A DNA stretch of 64,000 nucleotides from the NCBI RefSeq assembly GCF_000148585.2, contig NZ_CP028414.1, forward strand, positions 611,501 to 675,500, in the 5' to 3' direction. Shown in pieces: positions 7,112-17,104 of the stretch. Position 1 is the stretch's first letter, and each line of letters begins with the position of its first letter. This DNA comes from Streptococcus mitis NCTC 12261. Lineage in GTDB: Bacteria; Bacillota; Bacilli; Lactobacillales; Streptococcaceae. Below the pieces are notes generated by a model. That model made no database searches, was not told the origin of the DNA, and saw only the letters and a list, made by a program, of their open reading frames with translations. The position numbers were made by a program, and so were the translations under genes.

Positions 7112-9904
7112 ATGGCTAAAAAGTTATTAAATATCACTGAGATTGAGGATAGAACCAAGGTTTTAGTAGAGAATCTTAATGAATCGACATTTATTATTGA
7201 TTTTATTTCATTATTTGACATTACTAAAACGACCATAACAAGAGCAAGTAAAGTGGCATCTGATGATTTTATAATAAAAAATAAATTATACTTTCGTAAA
7301 GTTGAAAATCAGCCATTACTTGCTCTGACTGAGATTGATAAAGAGTTGGAGGGGCAGGTTCGAAAATCTCGATTTATTATTACAACAGATTTTCAAGAAT
7401 TATATGCAAAGGATACACAGACAGGTCTAACTCTAGCAATTTCTTTTAATGATTTACCAGCCCATTGTGATTTCTTTTTACCTTGGAATGGAATTGAAAA
7501 GATTGATTATGATAAGGAAAACCCTGCTGATGTAAAAGCGGCAGAGCGTTTCACCAAACTTTATGATGAACTAATTTCTATCAATCCTGAACTAGCAATC
7601 ACTGAAACTGATGGTAAATCATTTAATTTATTTTTGATTCGTGTTCTTTTTCTACTATTTGCAGAAGATACAAATATCATCTCCAAGGGAGCTTTCACAA
7701 ATGTTATTAAGATGAGGACATCCGAAGATGGTTCTGACTTGAATGAGTGTGTTAGAAAACTATTTACTGTTTTAGATATGCCTGAATTTAGTCGTCAGGA
7801 TTTGGAGTCGTGGTTATCAGATTTTCCTTATGTAAATGGTAAGCTTTTTTCAGAGCCACATCATGACCTTATTTTTAATAAAAGAACTCGTCAACTACTC
7901 ATTGAAGCAGGGGAATTGCTCAACTGGAATGAAATCAATCCAGATATTTTGGGATCAATGATCCAAACTGTGGCAAATGCAGAAGCAAGATCAACATCGG
8001 GTATGCACTATACTAGCGTGCCCAATATTATGAAGGTCATCAAACCACTATTTTTAGATAATTTACGAGTAGCATTTACGGAATTAGAAGAACGAGCTGA
8101 TTATTATATAGGAGGTGGTGACTTTAGCGATGAACATCGTCGCAAGGAATTGCGACAAATCTTACCTAAGTTAGAAGATTTACTTACTCGTATGGCCTCT
8201 ATCAAGTTTTTAGACCCTGCCTGTGGTTCTGGAAATTTCCTCATCATTACCTATAAAGAACTTCGTCGTTTAGAAATCAATATCTTAGTCAAACAGCGTG
8301 AAATTCGTGAAGCCTTGAATGAAAAAGCTGTTTATCAAGGAGAATTGATTGCTGATGCGTCTAAGATTTCTCTATCCCAGTTTTCAGGAATTGAATTGGA
8401 TGATTTCGCTCATGAAGTAGCAAGGCTATCCTTGTATATAGCGGAACACCAGATGAATGTGGAGATGGAAGAAGCGCTTGCTGATGTCCATCCAAGACTA
8501 TTACCCTTAAGAGAAGCTGGAAATATCGTTTGTGGGAATGCCCTAAGAATTGACTGGGAAATTGTGTTAAATGCTAAGGCAGATGACGAAGTTTATATAT
8601 TTGGGAATCCGCCGTATATAGGCTCTAAAAAAATGACCTTGGAACAAAAGAAGGAACTAGAAAATGTGATTTGTTCAGAAATTTCTTCTAAAAAATTAGA
8701 TTATATTTCGGGATGGTTTTATAAGGCAACTCACCTTATTTATGGTAAAAATGCTCAATATGCTTTTGTAACAACAAATTCAATAAATCAAGGTGAGCAA
8801 GTTTCAATTTTGTGGAGTGTTCTTCTACGATATGGCCAAATTTCCTTTGCATATCAATCTTTTAAATGGAACAATAGCGCGGCCCATAATGCAGGGGTTA
8901 CAGTTACGATTATTGGATTTTCAAATAAAAATGATAAGAAAAAAATTATATATAGTGATAAGGGAGAAAGTTATGGAAAGAATATAAATCCCTATCTAGC
9001 TTTCGCAGATGATATTATTGTATCTAATCACAATGATTCAGAGAAGTTAAATAATTTTCCAAAAATAGTCTTTGGGAATATGCCAAGAAGTAAATATCTA
9101 ATATTGACAAATGATGATAAAAATAAATTAGTTCAAAGATATCCTGAAACTGAAGTGTATTTTAAAAAGTATATTGGAGCAGATGAGTATATCAATGGAA
9201 ATTTTAGATATACTATTTGGATTGATCAAGATGAATATACTAAATTAGATAAGATCCAGGAATTCCATCAATTATTTGAAAATGTAAGGCAAGAACGCCT
9301 GAATTCTAAGGCTGCTGGAACAAGAGAAACTGCGTCTACGCCATGGAAATTTGTACAACGAGGTGAATACGACGAAGCATATGAAAAAGGAGATATAGAA
9401 GGTTGTCAAGCCATTATTGTTCCACGTGTATCATCAGAATCTCGTACTTATGTACCTATGGGATTTATTGAAGATGACACAATTGTATCAGATTCTGCTA
9501 TGGTTATTTACAATGCTCCTATTTGGCTTCTTGGTATCTTAGAATCCAAAATGCATATGGTTTGGTTAGAATCTATTGGAGGAAAATTAGAGACACGTTT
9601 GCGTTATTCAGCTGGACTGGTTTATAATACATTCCCAATTCCAGAACTTTCAGATAGTCGGAAAAATATGCTTGAAGAAGCTGTTTTTGAAATGCTGGAT
9701 GTTCGAGAAGAAGAAGGTGGAACCTTGGCTGAATTGTACGGTGGAGCCAATAAACCGATGAACGAACGTCTTCGTCAAGCACATGAAAAAATTGATGGTA
9801 TCGTAGAACGTGCCTACCAGCAAAAGCCTTTTGAATCAGATGAAGAAAGGCTCAGTGTCTTATTGAATCTGTATAAAGAAATGACAGAAAAGGAAGCGAA
9901 ATGA
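7112..9904 (+). CDS. MmeI-like class I DNA adenine methyltransferase
   Basis: This 930-residue DNA methyltransferase has SAM-binding motif I DPACGSGNFL at residues 368-377 and the N6-adenine/amino catalytic motif NPPY at 499-502. The N-terminal third (FFLPWNGIEKIDYDKENPADVKAAE, part of residues ~125-150) resembles the helical regions of MmeI-type or stand-alone restriction methyltransferases. The C-terminal part (about 640-900, with WKFVQRGEYDEAYE and RLRYSAGLVYNTFPIPEL) resembles their target-recognition and C-terminal domains. I see no PD-(D/E)XK nuclease at the N-terminus, so cleavage, if any, must come from a partner. Ribosome site GGAGG lies 7 bases before the ATG. It overlaps the helicase gene by ATGA. 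The DNA is more A+T-rich than its neighbours, which fits horizontal transfer. Confidence 0.85.
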   Translation: MAKKLLNITEIEDRTKVLVENLNESTFIIDFISLFDITKTTITRASKVASDDFIIKNKLYFRKVENQPLLALTEIDKELEGQVRKSRFIITTDFQELYAKDTQTGLTLAISFNDLPAHCDFFLPWNGIEKIDYDKENPADVKAAERFTKLYDELISINPELAITETDGKSFNLFLIRVLFLLFAEDTNIISKGAFTNVIKMRTSEDGSDLNECVRKLFTVLDMPEFSRQDLESWLSDFPYVNGKLFSEPHHDLIFNKRTRQLLIEAGELLNWNEINPDILGSMIQTVANAEARSTSGMHYTSVPNIMKVIKPLFLDNLRVAFTELEERADYYIGGGDFSDEHRRKELRQILPKLEDLLTRMASIKFLDPACGSGNFLIITYKELRRLEINILVKQREIREALNEKAVYQGELIADASKISLSQFSGIELDDFAHEVARLSLYIAEHQMNVEMEEALADVHPRLLPLREAGNIVCGNALRIDWEIVLNAKADDEVYIFGNPPYIGSKKMTLEQKKELENVICSEISSKKLDYISGWFYKATHLIYGKNAQYAFVTTNSINQGEQVSILWSVLLRYGQISFAYQSFKWNNSAAHNAGVTVTIIGFSNKNDKKKIIYSDKGESYGKNINPYLAFADDIIVSNHNDSEKLNNFPKIVFGNMPRSKYLILTNDDKNKLVQRYPETEVYFKKYIGADEYINGNFRYTIWIDQDEYTKLDKIQEFHQLFENVRQERLNSKAAGTRETASTPWKFVQRGEYDEAYEKGDIEGCQAIIVPRVSSESRTYVPMGFIEDDTIVSDSAMVIYNAPIWLLGILESKMHMVWLESIGGKLETRLRYSAGLVYNTFPIPELSDSRKNMLEEAVFEMLDVREEEGGTLAELYGGANKPMNERLRQAHEKIDGIVERAYQQKPFESDEERLSVLLNLYKEMTEKEAK

Positions 9905-11832
9905 CCTCAAATATATTTGAAATTAATTACAATGGTACAGGTGCTAGTCAATCTAATAATGCACTTGGTATGCGTGAAATGCAGGAGCGGGTATATGCTA
10001 AGAGAACTTCTCAACACTTATTGATTAAGGCGCCTCCTGCATCTGGTAAGTCGAGAGCTTTGATGTTTATTGCTCTTGATAAATTACATGCTCAAGGTCT
10101 GAAAAAAGCTATTATAGCTGTTCCAGAAAGATCTATCGGAAAATCGTTTCGTTCAACAAAATTGACAGATTATGGTTTTTACTGGGATTGGGAAGTTCTT
10201 TCCAAAAATAATTTGACTGAACAAGGGACCAGTAAAAGTAAGGTAAAACAGTTTGTAGACTTTATGCATTCAGAGTCTCCTGATGATAGAGTTTTAATCT
10301 GTACGCATGCCACCTTGCGTTTTGCTTTTGAACAGCTGGCTGATAGTGATTTTAATGATGTTCTTTTAGCTATCGATGAATTTCATCATGTATCTCAAGA
10401 TGATAATTCAGTTTTAGGAAATGCCTTAAGAAACATATTAGCCAATTCAACAGCCCATGTAGTAGCTATGACGGGCTCTTATTTCCGTGGAGATTCTGTA
10501 CCTATTTTGGCACCTGAAGATGAGCAAAAATTCGACAAGGTATCCTATACTTATTATGAACAGTTGGAGGGGTACAAATATCTGAAAAGTTTTGCCATGG
10601 GCTATAACTTTTATCGTGGTCGTTATACGGATGCTTTGCACGAAGTACTGGACACGAGCAAGAAAACCATTATTCATATTCCCAATGTAAACTCAGGTGA
10701 GTCAACCAAGGATAAGTATGATGAAGTTGACCGAATTTTAGACGAACTGGGGCAAGCAGTTCCAGATCCTAAGACTGGATTATGGTTAGTTACTGAGGAA
10801 ACAGGTCGTGTATTGAAAGTTGCAGACCTTGTCACAGAAGAAGAACGTGAAAAAGTACAGGATTACCTAAACAAGATGAGCAGTTTAAATGATCTCGATA
10901 TCATTATTGCACTTGGTATGGCTAAAGAAGGTTTTGACTGGCCTTATGCTGAGTATGCTTTGACGATTGGCTATCGTCAGTCGCTAACAGAAATTGTTCA
11001 GATTATAGGTCGAGTAACACGCGATAGTTCCAATAAGTCACACGCTCAATTTACCAATCTCATTTCTCAACCAGATGCTCAAGATGATGAAGTTTTCTTC
11101 GCTGTGAATAATGTTATGAAGGCCATTACAGCTAGTCTATTGATGGAGTCTGTTTTAGCGCCAAATTTCAAGTTCAAACGAAAAGACCGAGAAGACCAGA
11201 AATCTTCTGGTGCCGAAATGTTTGTTAAAGGCTTAAAAGAGCCTAGTACACAGAGAACAAAGGATATCATAGAAAATGATTTGAATGACTTACGTGCTAG
11301 TATATTGCAAGAACCGCGTATCCAAACTGCAATTGCTGCAGGAACGGATGCAGAAGTCATTAATAAGCAGATGATTCCAGCCATCATTAAACAAATCTAC
11401 CCTGACTTAAGTGGGGCTGAAGTTGAAGAAGTTCGTCAACAGTTTATTAGTCAATCGGTGGTTCAATCAGCTGAACGGAAAGAGGGAGTAGGGCAAACAG
11501 ATTTTCTAAAAATGGCAGATAAATTTGTGAATATTGATGAGTTATCTATTGATTTGATTGATCAGATTAATCCCTTCCAGAGAGCTTACGAAGTTATATC
11601 ACGTGAAATTGATGCTCCGACTTTACGTCTGATACAAGATTATATGGATGGTCAGAAGATGGAGTTTTCTGAAGAAGAACTGTTAATTCTTTATCCTCAA
11701 ATTAAGCAATTTTTGAAAGAAAATGGTCGTCATCCAGATAAATCAAGTCACGATAAGTACGAACAGAGACTTGCTTATGCTTTGTTACAATTATCTCAGA
11801 TGAAGCTGAAGATGGAGAGCGGTAATGACTGA
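9901..11832 (+). CDS. DEAD/DEAH-type SF2 helicase of the restriction-like island
   Basis: The 643-residue protein has Walker A APPASGKS (residues 44-51), Walker B DEFHH (159-163), motif III-like MTGSYFRGD, and C-terminal SF2 motifs GMAKEGFDWP (motif V) and QIIGRVTRD (motif VI). This is the organisation of the motor subunits of type I/III-like restriction systems, which translocate on DNA using ATP. No nuclease motif is visible. The start overlaps the methyltransferase stop (ATGA) and its end overlaps the next gene by 8 bp, so the three proteins are translationally coupled and probably act as one complex (inference). Confidence 0.85.
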   Translation: MTSNIFEINYNGTGASQSNNALGMREMQERVYAKRTSQHLLIKAPPASGKSRALMFIALDKLHAQGLKKAIIAVPERSIGKSFRSTKLTDYGFYWDWEVLSKNNLTEQGTSKSKVKQFVDFMHSESPDDRVLICTHATLRFAFEQLADSDFNDVLLAIDEFHHVSQDDNSVLGNALRNILANSTAHVVAMTGSYFRGDSVPILAPEDEQKFDKVSYTYYEQLEGYKYLKSFAMGYNFYRGRYTDALHEVLDTSKKTIIHIPNVNSGESTKDKYDEVDRILDELGQAVPDPKTGLWLVTEETGRVLKVADLVTEEEREKVQDYLNKMSSLNDLDIIIALGMAKEGFDWPYAEYALTIGYRQSLTEIVQIIGRVTRDSSNKSHAQFTNLISQPDAQDDEVFFAVNNVMKAITASLLMESVLAPNFKFKRKDREDQKSSGAEMFVKGLKEPSTQRTKDIIENDLNDLRASILQEPRIQTAIAAGTDAEVINKQMIPAIIKQIYPDLSGAEVEEVRQQFISQSVVQSAERKEGVGQTDFLKMADKFVNIDELSIDLIDQINPFQRAYEVISREIDAPTLRLIQDYMDGQKMEFSEEELLILYPQIKQFLKENGRHPDKSSHDKYEQRLAYALLQLSQMKLKMESGND

Positions 11833-12970
11833 TTTCAAAAACTTAAATGACATTTTTAATGATTCTGATTTTGAACATTTAATAACTCCTTTAAAACCTA
11901 AGAAAAAAATAGTTACAGATCATGAAGTAGAGAAATTTTTAGAAATTATAGATTGGGTGAGAGAAAATAATGGGCAAGAGCCACAAAAGTCTAGAAATAT
12001 TAAAGAACGCAGTTTATTTTCTCGATTGAATGGTATTAGAAAATCTCCTAATAGCATCCGAAAGTTAGAACCTTATGATGAATTTGGGCTACTAAAAATA
12101 GATATAGTTGAGTCCGAGACCCCTATTTCAAGTCCTGCTAGTTTAACAGATATTTTATCAGATAAATTGTTTGAGTCAGTAAATGGTGCTGAAAAATCTT
12201 TATTTGATGTCTCACGTTATAAACGAACGATTCAAGCGCGTGATAAAACACGAACACGTAAACGGATGGGAAATTTTGAAGATTATCAGGGATTATTTAC
12301 TCGTGTTCATGATGAAATTAGTGAAGGTCGTCGTCAAGTCAGAAAGTCTGATGTGATAAAAGAAAAAGAAATTAAACCTGGTATGTTCTATGTGGATAAT
12401 GGAGTAATGGTTTATGTTGTTTCTAAAGGAGAAGACTTCACTGATAAGAATGGTTATACTAATGCTGAACTTCATCTCGTATATGAAAATGGTACAGAAA
12501 ATAAGAAGGCCTTACTCCGCTCTTTTGTATCTAATCTGCACGATAGAACGCGCCATGGACGAATGGTAACAGAATTGATAGAAGATGTGATGACTGTTAT
12601 CAGTCCAAGCGAACGAATTACAACTGGATATATCTATGTAGTGAAATCTTTGAGTAGCAATCCTCAAATTGCCAACATCAGTAATCTCTATAAAATCGGT
12701 TTTACACAGGATCAAATTGAAAAACGGTTAGCAAATTCAGAAAGAGAAGGAACCTATCTTTTTGCTCCTGTCCGTTTAGTAGCTAGTTTTGAGGTTCAAA
12801 ATTTCAGCGCTCGAAAATTAGAAACTACTCTTCATCATTATTTTGCAGACAAGCAGTTAGATATGGAATTAATAGCACCAAATGGAGATAGCTTTGTCCC
12901 TAAAGAGTGGTTTCTAGTATCGCTAGATGAGATCCAAGAAGTGATTGAAAAAATTGGCTTAATGATTTAG
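11825..12970 (+). CDS. GIY-YIG nuclease-family protein (T5orf172/Mug113-like C-terminus)
   Basis: This is a 381-residue protein. Its C-terminal third has the GIY-YIG hallmark: GYIYVVKS (from residue 268) and LYKIGFT (288-294), followed by a conserved Arg in EKRLANSE. A helix ARKLETTLHHYF carries the catalytic-type Glu, and FVPKEWF ends the fold, as in T5orf172/Mug113 domains. The first ~260 residues are basic and have no family I recognise; QARDKTRTRKRMGNFEDYQG is a strongly basic patch. As the third coupled gene after a methyltransferase and a helicase it is the best candidate for the DNA-cutting subunit, which is inference. Confidence 0.8.
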   Translation: MTDFKNLNDIFNDSDFEHLITPLKPKKKIVTDHEVEKFLEIIDWVRENNGQEPQKSRNIKERSLFSRLNGIRKSPNSIRKLEPYDEFGLLKIDIVESETPISSPASLTDILSDKLFESVNGAEKSLFDVSRYKRTIQARDKTRTRKRMGNFEDYQGLFTRVHDEISEGRRQVRKSDVIKEKEIKPGMFYVDNGVMVYVVSKGEDFTDKNGYTNAELHLVYENGTENKKALLRSFVSNLHDRTRHGRMVTELIEDVMTVISPSERITTGYIYVVKSLSSNPQIANISNLYKIGFTQDQIEKRLANSEREGTYLFAPVRLVASFEVQNFSARKLETTLHHYFADKQLDMELIAPNGDSFVPKEWFLVSLDEIQEVIEKIGLMI

Positions 12971-13042
12971 TTGGATAAGGGGGTAAAATTCCCTCTTGGG
13001 ATTTAAGGAAACACAAAATAGAAAGAAAAGGAATATACAAAC

Positions 13043-13348
13043 ATGGAAAACAATAATACAAACTATAAAATCTTTAAATTCTTGGGGATTGCTGTGGTGC
13101 TATTTTATGCTTTTATCTTTATTGGTAGCAGTTTTTCTACTGCTGGGGTAAAAGATGCACCAAAAATTGAGTATACTAGCGACTACTTAAACCAGAAAAT
13201 GGATTTAAGAGACTCCGAGGTATTGGGCAAGTTTTGGAATGATGAAGGGCACTATCTCGTAGTATATGACGAAGACACAAAATCCCCAAAATTGTTCAAG
13301 ATAAGCTACTCTGAGTGGAATCTTATCAGTGTAGGGGGGACATACTAA
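13043..13348 (+). CDS. Small membrane-anchored protein of unknown function
   Basis: This 101-residue protein has one N-terminal transmembrane segment (about residues 11-31, KFLGIAVVLFYAFIFIGSSF). A small hydrophilic domain with VLGKFWNDEGHYLVVYDED follows, probably outside the membrane. I recognise no family. RBS AAAAGGA lies ahead of the ATG. It marks the return to the usual chromosomal order after the restriction-like island. Confidence 0.6.
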   Translation: MENNNTNYKIFKFLGIAVVLFYAFIFIGSSFSTAGVKDAPKIEYTSDYLNQKMDLRDSEVLGKFWNDEGHYLVVYDEDTKSPKLFKISYSEWNLISVGGTY

Positions 13349-13506
13349 ACAGCGCTGGAGGGTTTTATATAGCCTTCTAGGGCTATGCTAGATAGAAAGA
13401 TTTTAGAAATAAATTAAATATTACTACTTACATTTCGAAACTAGTAGTTAAATTTTTAAAAGGTCTTCCCTCCTACCTCACTACTATTAGTTAAGATGAT
13501 TTCCAG
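13349..13506 (+). other. Intergenic region with two small hairpins
   Basis: No gene was seen. ATAGCC / GGCTAT (13369-13386) is a perfect 6-bp hairpin without a T-run. ACTACT / AGTAGT (13423-13448) is followed by TAAATTTTT and may be a weak terminator before the T-box promoter. Confidence 0.4.
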
Positions 13507-13535
13507 TTGACGCAAGCTTAAAAAAACGTTATAAT
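13507..13535 (+). promoter_or_regulatory. Promoter of the T-box/alaS transcription unit
   Basis: TTGACG (13507-13512) and TATAAT (13530-13535) are spaced exactly 17 bp. The T-box begins about 8 bp downstream. Confidence 0.85.
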
Positions 13536-13542
13536 AAGAAAG

Positions 13543-13725
13543 TTGAGAATTGATTTTCAATTATCTTAGTCCAGAGAAATGGCGGTGCTGCGAGCCATCT
13601 AAGCTAGAAAGTCATGCTACTCAATCATACAATTGCATAAGAATAAGAGAATGACAAGTTCATTGAATGAAGGTGGTACCGCGGTTTTTCGCCCTTCGTG
13701 ATATGAGCTTGTCTTTTGATTTTTG
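13543..13725 (+). promoter_or_regulatory. T-box riboswitch, alanine type
   Basis: The canonical T-box sequence AAGGTGGTACCGCGG is at 13670-13684. Stem I closes by GTTGAG (13543-13548) with CTCAAT (13620-13625). The codon just 5' of the closing strand is GCT at 13616-13618 followed by A, an alanine specifier that fits the downstream alaS. The distal GGTGCTGCGAGCC element is also present. The terminator is GACAAG (13653-13658) with CTTGTC (13708-13713) followed by T-runs. Uncharged tRNA-Ala would stabilise the antiterminator and turn on the downstream genes. Confidence 0.93.
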
Positions 13726-13734
13726 GAGGTGTTG

Positions 13735-14220
13735 ATGAAAACATTTCTTGTCAAACAAAAGTTTCGTCTTGGAGGCGAACGCTTCGCTATCAAGGATGAC
13801 AAAGGAGAAATTGCCTATCAGGTGGAGGGATCATTTTTTAAGATTCCCAAAACTTTTACCATCTATGATGCGACTGGTGAACAGGTTAGTCAGATTAGTA
13901 AAGAAATCTTGACCTTGCTACCTCGTTTTGAGATTCAGCTTTGGGATGGCTCGAGTTTTGTCATTCGCAAGAAGTTGACCTTCTGGCGAGATAAGTATGA
14001 GTTTGATAATCTAGGTCTTCGTATCGAGGGCAATATCTGGGATTTGAATTTCAAATTGCTGGATGATCGCGATCAGCTGATTGCGGAAATTAAGAAGGAA
14101 CTCTTCCATCTGACCTCTACCTATAGCGTAACGGTTCTGGAGGATGCTTATGCAGACCTAGTCATTTCCCTCTGTGTCGCGATTGACTATGTGGAAATGC
14201 TGGAAAGCCAATCACATTAA
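13735..14220 (+). CDS. LURP-one-related (YxjI-like) protein
   Basis: This 161-residue cytoplasmic protein has the repeated beta-strand pattern of the LURP-one/tubby-like fold: KQKFRLGGERFAIKD, then VEGSFFKIPKTFTIYD and a central KLTFWRDKYEF. Function in bacteria is not established. The start is ATG 13735, 5 bases after GGAGG; an in-frame TTG at 13723 lies upstream of that ribosome site and is unlikely. It is the first gene under the Ala T-box, 21 bp before alaS, so its expression follows alanyl-tRNA charging. Confidence 0.7.
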   Translation: MKTFLVKQKFRLGGERFAIKDDKGEIAYQVEGSFFKIPKTFTIYDATGEQVSQISKEILTLLPRFEIQLWDGSSFVIRKKLTFWRDKYEFDNLGLRIEGNIWDLNFKLLDDRDQLIAEIKKELFHLTSTYSVTVLEDAYADLVISLCVAIDYVEMLESQSH

Positions 14221-14241
14221 ACAAGTAAATAAGGAGACAAT

Positions 14242-16860
14242 ATGAAACAACTATCTAGTGCACAAGTACGCCAAATGTGGCTTGATTTCTGGGCGACCAA
14301 AGGTCACTCTGTAGAACCATCAGTGAGCTTGGTTCCTGTAAATGACCCAACACTTTTGTGGATCAACTCTGGGGTAGCAACCCTTAAGAAATACTTTGAC
14401 GGAACCATTATCCCTGAAAATCCACGTATTACCAATGCCCAAAAGGCTATCCGTACCAATGATATTGAAAACGTAGGGAAGACTGCACGTCACCATACCA
14501 TGTTTGAAATGTTGGGGAACTTCTCTATCGGAGATTACTTCCGTGACGAAGCCATCACTTGGGCTTATGAGCTTTTGACAAGCCCTGAATGGTTTGATTT
14601 TCCTGCTGAAAAACTTTACATGACCTACTATCCAGATGATAAAGATTCATACAACCGCTGGATTGAAGTGGGAGTGGATCCAAGTCACTTGATTCCAATC
14701 GAGGACAACTTCTGGGAAATCGGTGCGGGACCTTCTGGACCAGATACAGAAATTTTCTTTGACCGTGGAGAAGCTTTTGACCCAGAAAATATCGGTATTC
14801 GCCTTCTTGCAGAAGATATCGAAAATGACCGTTATATCGAAATCTGGAACATTGTTTTGTCACAATTTAACGCAGACCCTGCTGTTCCTCGTAGCGAGTA
14901 CAAGGAATTGCCACACAAGAACATTGATACGGGCGCTGGTTTGGAGCGTTTGGTGGCCGTTATCCAAGGTGCTAAGACTAACTTTGAAACAGACCTCTTC
15001 ATGCCAATCATTCGTGAAGTGGAGAAATTGTCTGGTAAGGTTTATGACCAAGATGGCGACAACATGAGCTTTAAGGTCATCGCTGACCACATCCGTTCCC
15101 TTTCATTTGCCATCGGTGATGGTGCTCTTCCAGGAAATGAAGGCCGCGGTTATGTCCTTCGTCGTCTTCTCCGTCGTGCTTCTATGCATGGTCAAAAATT
15201 GGGAATCAACGAGCCTTTCCTTTACAAACTCGTTCCAACCGTTGGAAAAATCATGGAAAGCTACTATCCAGAAGTGCTTGAAAAACGTGACTTTATTGAG
15301 AAAATTGTTAAGAGCGAGGAAGAGTCATTTGCTCGTACCCTTCACTCAGGTCAACACTTTGCCCAAGGCATTGTAGCTGACTTGAAAGAAAAAGGTCAAT
15401 CTGTCATTGCTGGTTCAGATGTATTCAAACTTTATGACACTTATGGATTCCCAGTTGAATTGACTGAAGAAATCGCTGAAGAAGCTGGGATGACTGTAGA
15501 CCGTGAAGGATTTGAAGCAGCCATGAAAGAACAGCAAGAACGCGCGCGTGCGTCAGCTGTTAAAGGTGGTTCAATGGGTATGCAAAATGAAACCCTTCAA
15601 AACATCACTGTAGAAAGTGTCTTCAACTACAATGCTAGCCAATTATCTTCTAAATTGGTGGCTATCGTGGCTGACAATGCAGAAGTAGAAGCTGTATCAG
15701 AAGGAACTGCCTCTCTTATCTTTGCGGAAACGCCATTCTATGCTGAAATGGGTGGACAGGTCGCTGACCACGGACAAATCTTGGATGAGTCAGGTAAGGT
15801 CGTGGCTACTGTGACCAATGTTCAAAAAGCACCAAACGGACAAGCTCTTCACACTGTTGACGTCCTTGCACCGCTTGCCTTGAACCAAGAATATACCTTG
15901 GCAATTGATACCAATCGTCGTCACCGTGTCATGAAAAACCACACTGCGACTCACTTGCTTCACGCTGCCCTTCACAATATCCTTGGAAGCCATGCAACTC
16001 AGGCAGGATCTCTTAATGAAGTTGAATTCCTTCGCTTTGACTTTACCCATTTCCAAGCTGTGACTGCTGAAGAATTGCGTGCGATTGAGCAGCAAGTCAA
16101 CGAAAAAATCTGGGAAGCTCTTGAAGTGAAGACAGTTGAAACGGATATTGACACTGCCAAAGAAATGGGTGCTATGGCCCTCTTTGGTGAGAAATACGGC
16201 AAGGAAGTTCGTGTCGTGACTATCGGTGACTACTCTATCGAGCTTTGTGGTGGTACCCACGTTGGCAACACTTCTGAAATTGGCCTCTTCAAGATTGTCA
16301 AAGAAGAAGGTATCGGATCAGGAACTCGCCGTATCTTGGCAGTGACTGGTAAGGAAGCCTTTGAAGCCTACCGTGAACAAGAAGACGCTCTTAAAGCTGT
16401 CGCAGCAACCTTGAAAGCACCTCAACTTAAAGAAGTACCTCACAAGGTAGAAGGACTTCAAGAACAACTTCGTCAATTGCAAAAAGAAAATGCTGAATTG
16501 AAAGAAAAAGCCGCAGCTGCAGCAGCAGGCGATATCTTCAAGGATGTGAAGGAAGTCAATGGTCACCGTTACATTGCTAGCCAAGTATCTGTATCTGACG
16601 CTGGTGCCCTTCGTACTTTTGCGGATAACTGGAAACAAAAAGACTACTCTGATCTTCTTGTCCTAGTTGCCGCTATCGGTGACAAAGTCAATGTCCTTGT
16701 AGCAAGCAAGACAAAAGACCTTCATGCAGGAAACCTTGTCAAAGAATTGGCACCAATCGTCGATGGACGTGGTGGTGGTAAACCAGACATGGCCATGGCA
16801 GGAGGAAGCAATCAAGCTAAGATCCAAGAATTGTTGGATGCAGTAGCAGGTAAATTGTAA
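14242..16860 (+). CDS. alaS: Alanyl-tRNA synthetase
   Basis: This 872-residue class II synthetase charges tRNA-Ala. The aminoacylation domain occupies the first ~240 residues, including [20 protein letters not shown] (about 64-83). It is followed by the tRNA-recognition region. The editing domain has zinc-binding motifs HTATHLLH (about 568) and CGGTH (about 668), which removes mischarged Ser and Gly. The C-terminal domain contains a coiled coil (about 725-760) and a Gly-rich [14 protein letters not shown] near the end. Length is normal. Ribosome site AAGGAG. Regulation is by the upstream T-box. Confidence 0.98.
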   Translation: MKQLSSAQVRQMWLDFWATKGHSVEPSVSLVPVNDPTLLWINSGVATLKKYFDGTIIPENPRITNAQKAIRTNDIENVGKTARHHTMFEMLGNFSIGDYFRDEAITWAYELLTSPEWFDFPAEKLYMTYYPDDKDSYNRWIEVGVDPSHLIPIEDNFWEIGAGPSGPDTEIFFDRGEAFDPENIGIRLLAEDIENDRYIEIWNIVLSQFNADPAVPRSEYKELPHKNIDTGAGLERLVAVIQGAKTNFETDLFMPIIREVEKLSGKVYDQDGDNMSFKVIADHIRSLSFAIGDGALPGNEGRGYVLRRLLRRASMHGQKLGINEPFLYKLVPTVGKIMESYYPEVLEKRDFIEKIVKSEEESFARTLHSGQHFAQGIVADLKEKGQSVIAGSDVFKLYDTYGFPVELTEEIAEEAGMTVDREGFEAAMKEQQERARASAVKGGSMGMQNETLQNITVESVFNYNASQLSSKLVAIVADNAEVEAVSEGTASLIFAETPFYAEMGGQVADHGQILDESGKVVATVTNVQKAPNGQALHTVDVLAPLALNQEYTLAIDTNRRHRVMKNHTATHLLHAALHNILGSHATQAGSLNEVEFLRFDFTHFQAVTAEELRAIEQQVNEKIWEALEVKTVETDIDTAKEMGAMALFGEKYGKEVRVVTIGDYSIELCGGTHVGNTSEIGLFKIVKEEGIGSGTRRILAVTGKEAFEAYREQEDALKAVAATLKAPQLKEVPHKVEGLQEQLRQLQKENAELKEKAAAAAAGDIFKDVKEVNGHRYIASQVSVSDAGALRTFADNWKQKDYSDLLVLVAAIGDKVNVLVASKTKDLHAGNLVKELAPIVDGRGGGKPDMAMAGGSNQAKIQELLDAVAGKL

Positions 16861-16867
16861 CCAAGTA

Positions 16868-17019
16868 ATACTCTTCGAAAATCTCTTCAAACAACGTCAG
16901 CTTCACCTTGCCGTAGGTATAGGTAACTGACTTCGTCAGTCTTATCTACAACCTTAAAACTGTGTTTTTAGCAGCCTGCGGCTAGCTTCCTAGTTTGCTC
17001 TTTGATTTTCATTGAGTAT
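16868..17019 (+). repeat. BOX element 2
   Basis: This BOX copy is of about 152 bp, from ATACTCTTCGAAAATC to GATTTTCATTGAGTAT, with boxA core, a TGACTTCGTCA palindrome, boxB and boxC. It lies in the alaS-amylase gap, downstream of alaS. Confidence 0.88.
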
Positions 17020-17021
17020 AA

Positions 17022-17054
17022 AGATCTATCCATTTGGTGGGTAGGTCTTTTTTG
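17022..17054 (+). terminator. Terminator downstream of alaS
   Basis: AGATCTATCCA pairs with TGGGTAGGTCT (three G.U pairs) and is followed by TTTTTT. It lies beyond BOX element 2. Confidence 0.7.
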
Positions 17055-17058
17055 ACTA

Positions 17059-17080
17059 CAAAAAAGCCAAATCCGTTTGG
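17059..17080 (-). terminator. Terminator of the amylase gene
   Basis: Read on the minus strand, CCAAACGGATTTGG forms a short hairpin followed by CTTTTTTG, about 25 bp after the amylase stop codon. Confidence 0.75.
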
Positions 17081-17104
17081 ACCTGACTTGATTATTATGA
17101 ACTA

